Assembly (NCBI RefSeq): GCF_963667135.1
Contig: NZ_OY762974.1
Coordinates: 1,116,001 to 1,180,000, forward strand
Source: an uncultured Macellibacteroides sp.
GTDB taxonomy: Bacteria > Bacteroidota > Bacteroidia > Bacteroidales > Tannerellaceae
Reading direction: 5' to 3'
DNA length: 64,000 nt
Part shown: positions 36,439-44,653 of the stretch, one piece after another
Position numbering within the stretch: the stretch's first letter is position 1
How the letters are laid out: the number at the start of each line of letters is the position of its first letter
Notes under the pieces: model-generated
The model's input: the letters and a program-made list of their open reading frames with translations, nothing else
What the model was told of the DNA's origin: nothing
Database searches by the model: none
Program-made: the position numbers and the translations under genes

Positions 36439-37026
36439 TTACTTTACAATATCCAATAATTCAACATCAAAGACCAACGTACTGTTTGGTTCGATAGCTT
36501 CGCCTGCACCGTGCTGTCCGTATGCCAGATCTGAAGGGATAAATAGTCTCCATTTGGATCCTACTTCCATCAGCTGCAATGCTTCTACCCAACCCGGGAT
36601 TACCTGGGAAACACCAAACTCGGCAGGCATACCTCTTTCAACCGAACTATCAAATACAGTTCCGTTTATAAGGGTTCCATGGTAATGACATTTTACAGTA
36701 TCTGAAGCAGAAGGTTTTGCTCCATTTCCATTTTTAAGGACTTCGTACTGCAAACCGCTAGGCAATTCAACTACACCGGCTTTGTGTTTGTTTATTTTAA
36801 GAAACTCTTCCCCAGCCTTCTGATTGATTTCAAGTTTCTCATTCTGCAACTTCATAAAAAAGTCATTGATAACCTCTTTAGCTTCATCGTAGCCGATTTC
36901 CGGCGTTGCATTTTCAAGTACATCTTTCAATCCTTTTACAAAGTCTTCGATCTGAAGATTATTGATACCTGAGTTCTGGAAATTATTCCCGATACTTAGA
37001 CCAAGTGCATAACTAACTTTATCCAT
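36439..37026 (-). CDS. FKBP-type peptidyl-prolyl isomerase, no signal peptide
   Basis: A 195-residue paralogue of the downstream FKBP, with a helical N-terminal part (about 1-85) and an FKBP domain (about 90-195; KCHYHGTLINGTVFDSS, GMPAEFGVSQVIPGWVEAL, SDLAYGQHGAGEAIEPN). It starts MDKVSYALGLSIGNNFQN, the FkpA-type domain, but has no signal peptide, so it should act in the cytosol. The pair looks like a tandem duplication with divergent location. The predicted promoter lies at 37057-37090. Confidence 0.9.
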   Translation of the reverse strand: MDKVSYALGLSIGNNFQNSGINNLQIEDFVKGLKDVLENATPEIGYDEAKEVINDFFMKLQNEKLEINQKAGEEFLKINKHKAGVVELPSGLQYEVLKNGNGAKPSASDTVKCHYHGTLINGTVFDSSVERGMPAEFGVSQVIPGWVEALQLMEVGSKWRLFIPSDLAYGQHGAGEAIEPNSTLVFDVELLDIVK

Positions 37027-37340
37027 TATTTTTCTAATTCAACTTATTAAGAGCCACAAAAGTAACACATTTAATGATATCTATATCAAAACAGTAAAAG
37101 TTTTTGTTATGATTTAATAAAAAGTCGCACCTCTATTTGTGTAAATTTCATAATTGAATCAGACTATAAATTAAGCATATAAGTTAAATTAATACAAGTT
37201 TGGCTCTGCACCTTTACCTAAGGCCAGTCCATTTAGGCTGAAAATATATCATTATGACAAAAAAAATAAGCACAGTGATACGTATTTCGCATTATTTTGT
37301 AACTTCGTGGAAATTAAAATAAGGTTACAAGGGGGTTTAA
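37027..37340. other. intergenic region between divergent FKBP and sirtuin genes
   Basis: A 314-base gap. Near its left end is the minus-strand FKBP promoter. The right part is A+T-rich and must hold the sirtuin promoter; TATTTTGTAAC around 37293 resembles a -7 element one base short of the consensus. I see no frame, repeat or structured RNA worth listing. Confidence 0.5.
37057..37090 (-). promoter_or_regulatory. FKBP pair promoter
   Basis: CAAAAGTA (37057-37064; TACTTTTG on the minus strand) matches TAnnTTTG, and CAAA at 37087-37090 gives the -33 TTTG after a 22-base spacer. The predicted leader is about 24 bases. Confidence 0.5.
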
Positions 37341-38036
37341 ATGAAAAAATTAGTAGTACTTACGGGTGCAGGAATGAGTGCCGAGAGCGGCATTTCTACC
37401 TTTCGGGGGAGCGGAGGCTTATGGGAAAAGCATCGCATCGAAGAGGTTGCTTCGCCAGAAGGATTTGAAGCCAATCCGGCATTAGTGCTCGATTTTTATA
37501 ATAAGCGAAGGCGCGAATTGCTTGGAACGAAACCAAATGCGGGACATATTGGTCTGGCTAAGCTTGAACAATATTTTAACGTTCGTATTATTACTCAGAA
37601 CATAGACAACCTGCACGAGCAGGCAGGCAGCACGCATGTACTTCATCTGCATGGTGAACTTATGAAAGCCAGGTCGGTAACAGATCCCGAAAGAATCTAT
37701 GAACTGACCGAAAGCAACTGCGATATAAACATCGGTGATAAAGATCCGTACGGCGACCAGCTACGTCCACATATTGTTTGGTTTGGCGAGGCTGTCCCCA
37801 TGATTGACCCTGCTATAGACTTGGTAGAACAATCGGATATTTTTGTAATTATAGGGACTTCTCTTAATGTATATCCAGCAGCCGGACTTCTTAATTACAT
37901 TCGTCACGGACAACCGGTTTATCTTATTGATCCGATGGAAGTAAAAAGTTTCCGACAAGATATTAACTATATTAAAGCCGGTGCATCCGAAGGTGTCGGC
38001 ATCCTTTCCGGACTTTTAAAAAAAGTATTTTTATGA
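37341..38036 (+). CDS. NAD-dependent protein deacylase, SIRT5/CobB-like, without zinc cysteines
   Basis: A 231-residue sirtuin. NAD-binding blocks LTGAGMSAESGISTFRG and TQNIDNLHEQAGS and the catalytic His104 (HLHGEL) are present. Tyr53 and Arg56 (FYNKRR) reproduce the YxxR pair that gives CobB and SIRT5 their preference for succinyl and malonyl lysine. The structural zinc module is degenerate: between residues 106 and 143, where CxxC pairs normally sit, there is only one cysteine (Cys127). To my knowledge related Bacteroidetes sirtuins lack the tetrad as well, so this is not a sequencing error. The gene overlaps ogt by four bases. Confidence 0.9.
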   Translation: MKKLVVLTGAGMSAESGISTFRGSGGLWEKHRIEEVASPEGFEANPALVLDFYNKRRRELLGTKPNAGHIGLAKLEQYFNVRIITQNIDNLHEQAGSTHVLHLHGELMKARSVTDPERIYELTESNCDINIGDKDPYGDQLRPHIVWFGEAVPMIDPAIDLVEQSDIFVIIGTSLNVYPAAGLLNYIRHGQPVYLIDPMEVKSFRQDINYIKAGASEGVGILSGLLKKVFL

Positions 38037-38506
38037 CACACTACATTACGTTCACACACACTCCTATCGGTTGGATAGAGCTGCAGGCTACTGATACACA
38101 TCTTTGTTGTGCACGCTGGGTTCCCGAGCCCGGGCCTGTAAGCAATGGCATACTGAATCCGATTCTTCAGGAAACAGTATGGCAGTTGGAAGAATATTTT
38201 GATGGCAAAAGAACTGACTTTGACTTGCCTATTCAGCAGGAAGGAACGTCGTTCCAACAAAGGGTTTGGGAAGAGCTTCAACAAATACCTTATGGCAAGC
38301 AGATATCTTATCAGGAACTAGCCAGGCGTGCCGGAAACCCAAAAGCTTACCGTGCGGCTGGTTCAGCAAATGGGAAAAATCAGATTTTCATTATTGTACC
38401 CTGTCACCGCGTGGTACAATCCGGTGGAGATATTGGCGGATATGCATACGGAACAGAAATGAAACGTTTTCTGCTTCAACTTGAAGAACAAAACAGCAAA
38501 CGATAG
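38033..38506 (+). CDS. ogt: methylated-DNA-[protein]-cysteine S-methyltransferase
   Basis: Ogt removes alkyl groups from O6-alkylguanine onto its own cysteine. The 157-residue protein has the family core: VWEELQQIPYGKQISYQELA (helix-turn-helix), RAAGSANGKN and the active-site Cys124 in VPCHRVV. It is a single-domain version without the Ada regulatory domain. The ATG overlaps the sirtuin stop (ATGA), implying coupled translation; the functional link between the two is not obvious. Confidence 0.95.
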   Translation: MTHYITFTHTPIGWIELQATDTHLCCARWVPEPGPVSNGILNPILQETVWQLEEYFDGKRTDFDLPIQQEGTSFQQRVWEELQQIPYGKQISYQELARRAGNPKAYRAAGSANGKNQIFIIVPCHRVVQSGGDIGGYAYGTEMKRFLLQLEEQNSKR

Positions 38507-38598
38507 AAAAATAAAAGCTTACTGTCTTTTAGGGATAATCTCCCTTATTTTAAGATCGAAACAAATAACAACTAAGGGCAAAGATTATATACTTTGTA

Positions 38599-38664
38599 CC
38601 GTGCGCCCATGGGGGTAAAAAAATGCGCCCATGGGGGTATTTTTTTACCCCCATGGGCGCACGG
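38599..38664. repeat. perfect 26-bp inverted repeat with a third internal copy
   Basis: Arms 38599-38624 and 38639-38664 are perfectly complementary over 26 bp. The 14-base loop (38625-38638, GCGCCCATGGGGGT) is itself a direct copy of the arm core. The third copy can instead pair with the right arm (about 38625-38639 with 38646-38660), so two exclusive hairpins are possible. It lies between the convergent ogt (stop 38506) and HAD (stop 38692) genes and could work as a bidirectional terminator. The NcoI-like palindrome CCATGG sits in each copy. Confidence 0.9.
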
Positions 38665-38691
38665 CAGAGATCTACCTATAAACGAGCTTAC

Positions 38692-39309
38692 TTATGCAAG
38701 GATTGCATCTAAGGATGTACGCCAGTCTTCTTTATTCTTAGGACAATAAGTCTTGATACCCATCTGATCCGCCACTTCCACATTACGCACTCCGTCGTCA
38801 ATAAAGAGAGTTTCCGAAGGAATCATTTCGCCATCTTTCAGCATAAATTCAAATATCTCGCGATTAGGCTTTGTTATGCCTATTTCGTACGAAGCGTACA
38901 ACTTATCAAAATAGGCAGTGATAGGACGACCGGCTTCCGTAAATGCAGGCGTACGTGCCCAATCCAGAATAAAAGGATTGGTATTGCTTAACAAATACAA
39001 TTTATAGCTGTTCCGCAAATTAAGAATATAGTCTAATTTATACTGAGGGATATCCACAATAAATCCTTGCCAGGCATAAAAGGCCATTTCTTCTGTAATC
39101 TCTTTACCTGTATGCTCGCAAAGTTTTTTGCAGAAAGTTTCCCGATCTGCCAGTCCTTCCTCCAGCTCAAGGAACACTCCTTTTTGCTGATAGGCATTAA
39201 CAAACTCTGTTGCATCAGAAACTCCAATCTCAATAAACCGCTTAACAGCCCTGTCCGTATCAAGATCCATGATAACACCACCCAAGTCAAATACAATATT
39301 CTTTATCAT
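38692..39309 (-). CDS. HAD-family hydrolase (subfamily IA, YihX-like)
   Basis: A 205-residue phosphatase-type protein. Motif I is VFDLGGVIMDLD (the DLGGV variant of HAD-IA proteins such as the YihX group), motif II is LLSNTNPF, the lysine region is EIGITKPNREIF, and motif IV is LFIDDGVRNVEVA. The alpha-helical cap lies at about 20-90. Probably a sugar-phosphate phosphatase; the substrate cannot be read from sequence. It is preceded by the LytTR gene on the same strand, with 64 bases between them. Confidence 0.9.
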   Translation of the reverse strand: MIKNIVFDLGGVIMDLDTDRAVKRFIEIGVSDATEFVNAYQQKGVFLELEEGLADRETFCKKLCEHTGKEITEEMAFYAWQGFIVDIPQYKLDYILNLRNSYKLYLLSNTNPFILDWARTPAFTEAGRPITAYFDKLYASYEIGITKPNREIFEFMLKDGEMIPSETLFIDDGVRNVEVADQMGIKTYCPKNKEDWRTSLDAILA

Positions 39310-39373
39310 AACAATTTCTATTATTCTATTTAATACAACACTATTTCAATTTTAGTTTTCTGCTCTAAGAATC

Positions 39374-40249
39374 TCATTCTGAATTATGTAAACGAATAAA
39401 ATCGGCAGCATACTTTCTTGATACCGGAATTTCGTCCTCAACATGTATAAGCTTCACCATATAACCGTTTGAATTGCCGCTTACCTGATTTATTTTGTGA
39501 AGGTTCAAGACAAACGACCGGTGACAGCGGTACAGATCCGGGTGCTCGAGTGCTGCCAGATTCTTCAGCGTATTTCGTATAACCCGTGTGGCTACATTAG
39601 TCCCGTCGGACAAGTAATGAATCTTAAGCAAATTCCCCATCGATTCGATATATAATATATTACCAACCGATAGCACCACATCCGGATCTTTCTTATTGGC
39701 AGAAGAGATACTGATAAAATCAGGATCACTCATCTCCGCAGGGTTGCAATCAACCGTTTCTTCTTTTTGCTGTGCTTTTAACCGGGCATTCTTAATCATT
39801 GCAAATACTATAACAAACAAGATTCCCACGGGAAAGGTTACCAAAAAGGCATTCAATAATTGCAGAGGTTGCAGATTATCCTGCTTGAAAAAGAAGAATC
39901 CAACGGCAGAATTATAGATTCCATTTCCGAGGGCTATGGTAGACAGAAAAAAAATATCCCAAATTATCTCGCACCAGACTGTCCAAAGAATCTTCACCTG
40001 CTTCAGAAAAAAGTTAAGTAACCAATAATCAAAAAGCAGACAAACGACAGTTATAAAACCGAATCCAAGCGTGTATAAAAATTTATTACCGGGAAACTGA
40101 TTAAGACCAAGAGGTTGAAAGATGTATAAAAACAAAAAGATGCAGAACCCTACAACTACAGCCGACTTCCATCCGCTGTCAACATAAGGGTAAGGTTTAT
40201 CAACTACTTCCTTTATTTTAGCTAGTCGAGTCGAAATTATTGTATTCAT
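39374..40249 (-). CDS. membrane-anchored LytTR-family transcriptional regulator
   Basis: A 291-residue protein with four hydrophobic segments in the first 160 residues (for example AVVVGFCIFLFLYIFQPLGL and FLYTLGFGFITVVCLLF) and a C-terminal LytTR DNA-binding domain (about 190-288; VGNILYIESMGNLLKIHYL, ATRVIRNTLKNLAAL, YRCHRSFVLNLHKINQVSG). It is therefore a one-component regulator held in the inner membrane, without a receiver domain. The signal and targets are unknown. A minus-strand -7 element (40277-40284) gives a leader of about 20 bases. Confidence 0.88.
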   Translation of the reverse strand: MNTIISTRLAKIKEVVDKPYPYVDSGWKSAVVVGFCIFLFLYIFQPLGLNQFPGNKFLYTLGFGFITVVCLLFDYWLLNFFLKQVKILWTVWCEIIWDIFFLSTIALGNGIYNSAVGFFFFKQDNLQPLQLLNAFLVTFPVGILFVIVFAMIKNARLKAQQKEETVDCNPAEMSDPDFISISSANKKDPDVVLSVGNILYIESMGNLLKIHYLSDGTNVATRVIRNTLKNLAALEHPDLYRCHRSFVLNLHKINQVSGNSNGYMVKLIHVEDEIPVSRKYAADFIRLHNSE

Positions 40250-40545
40250 TTATAACACATATAACGTTATCGTTTACAAAAGTACAACATAAAAGCAGAT
40301 TAATAAAATTTAATAACACCTGATTGATACGTAAATTAATACCACAAAATGAGCCTACGAAATCAAAACTAAAAATTCATTCTAATCTTGATTGAAGATG
40401 GATTTTGAGTTCATGTTTTTGTATCAAGGTTTAAATTTCATAATTTTGTACTTTAGATAAGTAAAATGCAGGCTATTTACAAAATGCGTATTGCGTATAT
40501 TTGTTTGATAATAGTAACGCGACTCAAAAATTGCTAAATAATAAA
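40250..40545. other. intergenic region with divergent promoters
   Basis: A roughly 300-base A+T-rich gap between the LytTR gene (minus) and the LOG gene (plus). It contains the LytTR -7 element CAAAAGTA at 40277-40284 (minus), a palindrome ATAACGTTAT at 40261-40270 beside it, and the plus-strand promoter elements at 40418-40448 and 40496-40503. No open frame is convincing. Confidence 0.6.
40418..40448 (+). promoter_or_regulatory. consensus Bacteroidetes promoter upstream of the LOG-Nudix pair
   Basis: TTTG (40418-40421), a 19-base spacer and TAATTTTG (40441-40448) match the Bacteroidetes -33/-7 consensus TTTG-N19-21-TAnnTTTG exactly, the only perfect double match I found. A second perfect -7 element, TATATTTG, lies at 40496-40503, closer to the start codon, without a -33 box. 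Confidence 0.7.
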
Positions 40546-41130
40546 ATGATGAAAAGAATTAGCGTATTCTGCGGTTCCAGCTTTGGATCAGAAAAAATAT
40601 ATGAACAAGAAGCCTATAACTTAGGCAAAGCTTTGGCAAAACGAAATATCGAACTAGTTTATGGAGGAGCAAATGTTGGTTTAATGGGGGCTGTTGCAAA
40701 TGGCGTATTAGATAATAAGGGAAAAGCTATCGGAGTTCTTCCTACATTTCTGCAAAAAGTTGAAATTGGTCACGACAATTTAACCGAACTGATTATAGTC
40801 GAAACAATGCATCAACGGAAAACTAAAATGGATGAGCTTTCAGACGGAATCATTACACTACCGGGAGGCTTTGGAACACTCGAAGAATTTTTTGAAATGC
40901 TGACTTGGGCTCAACTCGGATTACATAAAAAGCCTGTTGCCATTCTAAATACAAATGGATTTTACGACGAACTGTTGTATCTTATACAGAAAATGGTTGA
41001 TAAAGGTTTTTTGAAACAAGCCAACCAAGAAATGCTAATATTGAGTAATAATATTGATGATTTAATCGATAAAATGAAAAATTACAAAGCTCCGGCTTTT
41101 GGTAAATGGATTAATAAAAGTGAAATTTAA
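40546..41130 (+). CDS. LOG-family nucleotide 5'-monophosphate phosphoribohydrolase (TIGR00730)
   Basis: A 194-residue Rossmann-fold protein from ATG 40546 (MMKRISVFCGSSFGSEK). It has VYGGANVGLMGAVANGVL and the signature TLPGGFGTLEEFFEMLTWAQLG, where PGGxGTxxE binds the nucleotide and holds the catalytic glutamate. LOG-family enzymes cleave cytokinin ribotides or, in bacteria, nucleotide monophosphates such as AMP (PpnN-like). Upstream TTG 40501 in the same frame is not a likely start. Base composition is clearly more A+T-rich than its neighbours, as for the next gene. Confidence 0.9.
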   Translation: MMKRISVFCGSSFGSEKIYEQEAYNLGKALAKRNIELVYGGANVGLMGAVANGVLDNKGKAIGVLPTFLQKVEIGHDNLTELIIVETMHQRKTKMDELSDGIITLPGGFGTLEEFFEMLTWAQLGLHKKPVAILNTNGFYDELLYLIQKMVDKGFLKQANQEMLILSNNIDDLIDKMKNYKAPAFGKWINKSEI

Positions 41131-41135
41131 CTATA

Positions 41136-41549
41136 ATGGAAAATATAGCATTACCAACAGCTGGTTTGGTAGTTGTAAGAGGAAACAAGCTTCTTTTAGC
41201 ATATAGTAAGAATAAAAAAGCATGGTATCTGCCTGGTGGAAAAATTGAAGATGGAGAGAGTTCTTTAGATACTTTGCAAAGAGAGATCTTTGAAGAACTT
41301 ACTATTAAATTGAACTCTGAGCGGTTAAAATATTATTGTCATATTACTGCACCAGCTTATGGAGAATTGCCCCATATTATAATGGAACAAGATTGTTTTC
41401 TATATGAATTAAATGAAAAAATTGAACCAAAAAATGAAATAGACGAAGTCAAATTTTTCGATAGCGAAATGTATCAATCAGAACCTGCACAAGTGCCAGG
41501 AGTTTTAAAAGTATTTGACAAACTTACCAAAGATAAAGTTTTACTTTAA
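41136..41549 (+). CDS. Nudix hydrolase
   Basis: A 137-residue Nudix-fold protein. The Nudix box is GGKIEDGESSLDTLQREIFE followed by EL, so REIFEEL supplies the metal-binding glutamates; the last glycine of the consensus is replaced by Thr. It begins ALPTAGLVVVRGNKLLLAYS. It probably removes pyrophosphate from a nucleotide or nucleotide-sugar substrate; the exact one is unknown. It starts six bases after the LOG gene stop, so both act from one transcript, possibly in nucleotide salvage or sanitation. Confidence 0.9.
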   Translation: MENIALPTAGLVVVRGNKLLLAYSKNKKAWYLPGGKIEDGESSLDTLQREIFEELTIKLNSERLKYYCHITAPAYGELPHIIMEQDCFLYELNEKIEPKNEIDEVKFFDSEMYQSEPAQVPGVLKVFDKLTKDKVLL

Positions 41550-41752
41550 CATTGTAATCTTTACTCAAAAAGTTAATTGAATCTATAAAATTAAACAGAA
41601 CGAGGTAACTTGGTTGATTCTAAACCGTCACCTATTTTCCTCTCTTTTTTATCAATAGAAAATCAATTAGCCTTAATTTTTCTGCGTACTTACGTCACAA
41701 AAGCAATAAAATTTAGACGATCAGATCAAAAGCTAGTTATTTATCACAACTA

Positions 41753-41784
41753 TTTGATTTCGAGGCAAACATATTATTCCTTTG
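41753..41784 (+). promoter_or_regulatory. possible promoter of the TonB receptor pair
   Basis: TTTG (41753-41756), a 20-base spacer and TTCCTTTG (41777-41784), one mismatch from TAnnTTTG. Initiation about 20 bases before ATG 41811 would exclude the longer upstream frame. Confidence 0.4.
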
Positions 41785-41810
41785 CCATCAAACAAAATAG
41801 TATTGCGATA

Positions 41811-43970
41811 ATGAAAACACGTTTTAGCTTTCTCATCTTTCTTTTTGTTTCCTTATTTCAACCAGCGGTTTTGTCTGCCCAGACATACACTGTAAAAGGA
41901 ATAGTTGCCGATGACAAAGGCGCTCCTCTGATCAGCGTAAATGTCTATATTCAAGAAACGCTTGAAGGGACCAGCAGCGGTGAGGACGGATCATTTAGCT
42001 TTCAGACTTCTTCCAAAGGAGAGGTAACGCTGTGCGCACAGATGTTAGGCTACAATCCTGCCACTTTTAAAGGAAAAGCATCTGTAATGGGAAATGTCCG
42101 GTTGGTGCTTACTCCTCAAAATGTTGCCTTGCAGGAAGTATTTGTAACTGCCGGCAGTTACCGTTTGCAGGGAAGCTCCAAATGGAAGGAGATGTCGCCG
42201 GTCAGCATTGCAACTACAGCCGGAGCGGTTGGCGATATATATAACGGAATAGCCATGTTGCCAGGCGTACAAGCCGCCGGGGAAAGCGGCAAACTAATGG
42301 TACGTGGCGGAGACAGCCGCGAGTCGCAGACATATATTGACGAGATGCATGTACTATCTCCCTACACCTATACACCCGCCAATTCGGCCGCACGGGGCAG
42401 ATACTCTCCATTCTTATTCGAAGGAATTAACTTTTCGTCGGGAGGGTTTACTTCCGATTATGCCCAAAGTCTTTCCAGCGTGCTTCCCCTGACCACAAAA
42501 GACGAAAGTCCGGTTACCAAGATTGGAGTCAATCTTTTAACTGTTGGTTTGGGAGGAGGAGGAACCAAAGCATGGAAAAACTCGTCGCTCTCTTTTAACG
42601 GCGATTACCAAAACATCGGACCGTACAATGAATTCTTCCCAGACAGTTACTCCTGGATAAACCCATACCAGCGAATTTCGGGAGAGAGCCAGTTTCGAAA
42701 AACATTTGCGAACAAGGGCATCTGGAAAACTTATGTGGCTTACGACCGCACCACTTTTGCTCAGCAGACATTGGAATCGTTTAATCCTATAAGCCGTACA
42801 ATGGATTTCGAAGAAGACAACCTGTACCTGAACAGCACTTTCAGAAAGACACTGGGGCGAAATTACAAATTCTTTTCCGGCATTGCCATTTCCTCAAACA
42901 AGAAGCGAATAGACGGAGCCCGCCTTCCTTTGGATGCCTTAAATGAAACGGAAAGCGAAGTCCATCTGAAGATAAGAACTGAAAAACGTTACAGCAACCT
43001 ATACAAGCTTACTGCAGGAGTCGAAAGTATGCTGCGCAGAGATACGCTTTCGTACTTAGCTCCTTCAACGAACATTGCAGGAGGAGAGATCAGTCATGGA
43101 ATAAATTCACTCTTTCTTCTGAACGACTTCAACCTGTCTTCCAATTTGCAAGGCAATGTTTCTGCCCGGATGGAGCAGACAACATTGAACGACGGATGGC
43201 GATTGCTTCCCCGCGCTTCCCTGACTTATAAGATGAGGGACTTTTATCTGTCGGCCATAGCCGGATTATACCAACAACTTCCCGAAAACAATTTTCTGCT
43301 CCGCAATCCAACCCTTTCTGCCGAACGTTGTTGGCAATATATAGCCGGAGCCTATCACGAAGCAAAAGGCAAAACCTATCGTTTGGAGGCATACTATAAG
43401 AAATATAACGGACTGGCAACAAATCTGAATAATAAGTACGCATCCGATGGATACGGTTCTTCCAAGGGCATTGATCTGTTTTTGAATGACCGTGAAGTTT
43501 TAAAGAATCTGGAGTATATGCTGGCTTATTCCTATAATGATTCCCGTCGAAAATACGGAGACTATCCGGTTGAAGCCATGCCGCAATATGCAAGTAAACA
43601 CAACCTATCTCTTGCATTCAAATACTGGTTCTCGGGTATTCGCTCAACAATTGGAATAACCAACCGCTACGCCAGCGGCAGGCCTTATCATAATCCGAAT
43701 GAAGAGGGTTTTATGCAACACACAACCTCTGCTTACAATAGTCTGGATTTTAGCATTAGCTTTCTGCTAAGTAAAAAAATTATTATACACTCTTCGGCAT
43801 CCAATATACTGGGACGGAATAATGTTTATAATTATACCTATTCCTCTTCACGAGGAGGAGACGGCGCCTTTGCAAGCAGTCCGGTCAACGCTTCACGCAA
43901 CAGCTTCTTTATGATCGGCATCTTTATCACCCTCAGTGGCAACACAGCCTATGATGTTTCAAACTTTTAA
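41811..43970 (+). CDS. TonB-dependent outer-membrane receptor
   Basis: A 719-residue receptor from ATG 41811. It has a signal peptide (about 1-23, ending VLSAQ), a carboxypeptidase-regulatory-like beta domain (about 25-110; VKGIVADDKGAPLISVNVYI), a plug region (about 115-225; IYNGIAMLPGVQAAGESGKL and MVRGGDSRESQTYIDEM) and a 22-strand-type barrel to the end. It lacks a RagA/SusC-style STN and has no SusD partner; instead a small exported protein follows 12 bases later. The in-frame stretch from 41610 is not part of the protein. Substrate unknown; iron chelates, cobalamin or peptides are all possible. Confidence 0.92.
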   Translation: MKTRFSFLIFLFVSLFQPAVLSAQTYTVKGIVADDKGAPLISVNVYIQETLEGTSSGEDGSFSFQTSSKGEVTLCAQMLGYNPATFKGKASVMGNVRLVLTPQNVALQEVFVTAGSYRLQGSSKWKEMSPVSIATTAGAVGDIYNGIAMLPGVQAAGESGKLMVRGGDSRESQTYIDEMHVLSPYTYTPANSAARGRYSPFLFEGINFSSGGFTSDYAQSLSSVLPLTTKDESPVTKIGVNLLTVGLGGGGTKAWKNSSLSFNGDYQNIGPYNEFFPDSYSWINPYQRISGESQFRKTFANKGIWKTYVAYDRTTFAQQTLESFNPISRTMDFEEDNLYLNSTFRKTLGRNYKFFSGIAISSNKKRIDGARLPLDALNETESEVHLKIRTEKRYSNLYKLTAGVESMLRRDTLSYLAPSTNIAGGEISHGINSLFLLNDFNLSSNLQGNVSARMEQTTLNDGWRLLPRASLTYKMRDFYLSAIAGLYQQLPENNFLLRNPTLSAERCWQYIAGAYHEAKGKTYRLEAYYKKYNGLATNLNNKYASDGYGSSKGIDLFLNDREVLKNLEYMLAYSYNDSRRKYGDYPVEAMPQYASKHNLSLAFKYWFSGIRSTIGITNRYASGRPYHNPNEEGFMQHTTSAYNSLDFSISFLLSKKIIIHSSASNILGRNNVYNYTYSSSRGGDGAFASSPVNASRNSFFMIGIFITLSGNTAYDVSNF

Positions 43971-43982
43971 TACACTTGTAAA

Positions 43983-44639
43983 ATGAAAAAAATGAAATCT
44001 TTATTGCTAATCCTTACCCTTATCGGGTCTGGATTTGTTTACGCACAAAGTCCACAGCCTGAATTCTCAGACGTAATGGGTATGGCTATTAAATCACTGC
44101 AGGAAGTAAAAAGCCCCCAGGACATGATAAATGCAAGGAATACAATGGAACGAATTTCCATGAAATTCCCCGATCAATGGTTCCCTGTTTATTACATAGG
44201 CTTTACAGACATTACTCTTTCTTTTGCAAACGAAAGCAAAGAGAAGAAACTTGCCTATCTTAGTGAAGCAAAAGAAATGACAAAAAAGCTGGAAGCCTAT
44301 CCGGATGCCGATAAATCCGAACTCTCTACGCTAATAGGATTCATCCTAAACGCCCAGGTTGCTGCCGATCCGGGAAATAATGGTCCCGCTCTTTTCGGCG
44401 AACTAATTGGCGCATATAAAACAGCCATTGCTTTAGATTCAACCAATCCAAGACCGGTTTATCTGCTGGCTCGCTTCAATCGCGACATGGCACGGTTTAT
44501 GGGACAAACATCTCCCGGGTTTTGTTCAGAACTGCTAAAAGCAAAAACGTTGTATGATTCCCGGAAAGATAAACCAGTCTACCCTTCCTGGGGAAAAGAG
44601 GAAGTATCCCGGTTATTGATGGAATGCAACAACCAATAA
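43983..44639 (+). CDS. exported helical protein paired with a TonB receptor
   Basis: A 218-residue protein with a signal peptide ending FVYAQ (about residue 22). The mature part is mostly helical and lacks a lipobox; blocks such as NARNTMERISMKFPDQWFPV and AIALDSTNPRPVYLLARFNR resemble TPR-type helical hairpins. I do not recognise a family. It follows the TonB receptor by 12 bases and probably serves it in the periplasm. It ends 14 bases before the stop of the convergent phosphodiesterase gene. Confidence 0.7.
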   Translation: MKKMKSLLLILTLIGSGFVYAQSPQPEFSDVMGMAIKSLQEVKSPQDMINARNTMERISMKFPDQWFPVYYIGFTDITLSFANESKEKKLAYLSEAKEMTKKLEAYPDADKSELSTLIGFILNAQVAADPGNNGPALFGELIGAYKTAIALDSTNPRPVYLLARFNRDMARFMGQTSPGFCSELLKAKTLYDSRKDKPVYPSWGKEEVSRLLMECNNQ

Positions 44640-44653
44640 TCCGGGAGTCCGTT

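Noticed and set aside
37027-37340. possible structured leader RNA before the sirtuin gene
   Set aside because: I could not find a consistent set of stems or a known riboswitch core.
41610-41810. 67-residue N-terminal extension of the TonB receptor
   Set aside because: The signal peptide begins at ATG 41811, and a promoter-like element overlaps the extension.
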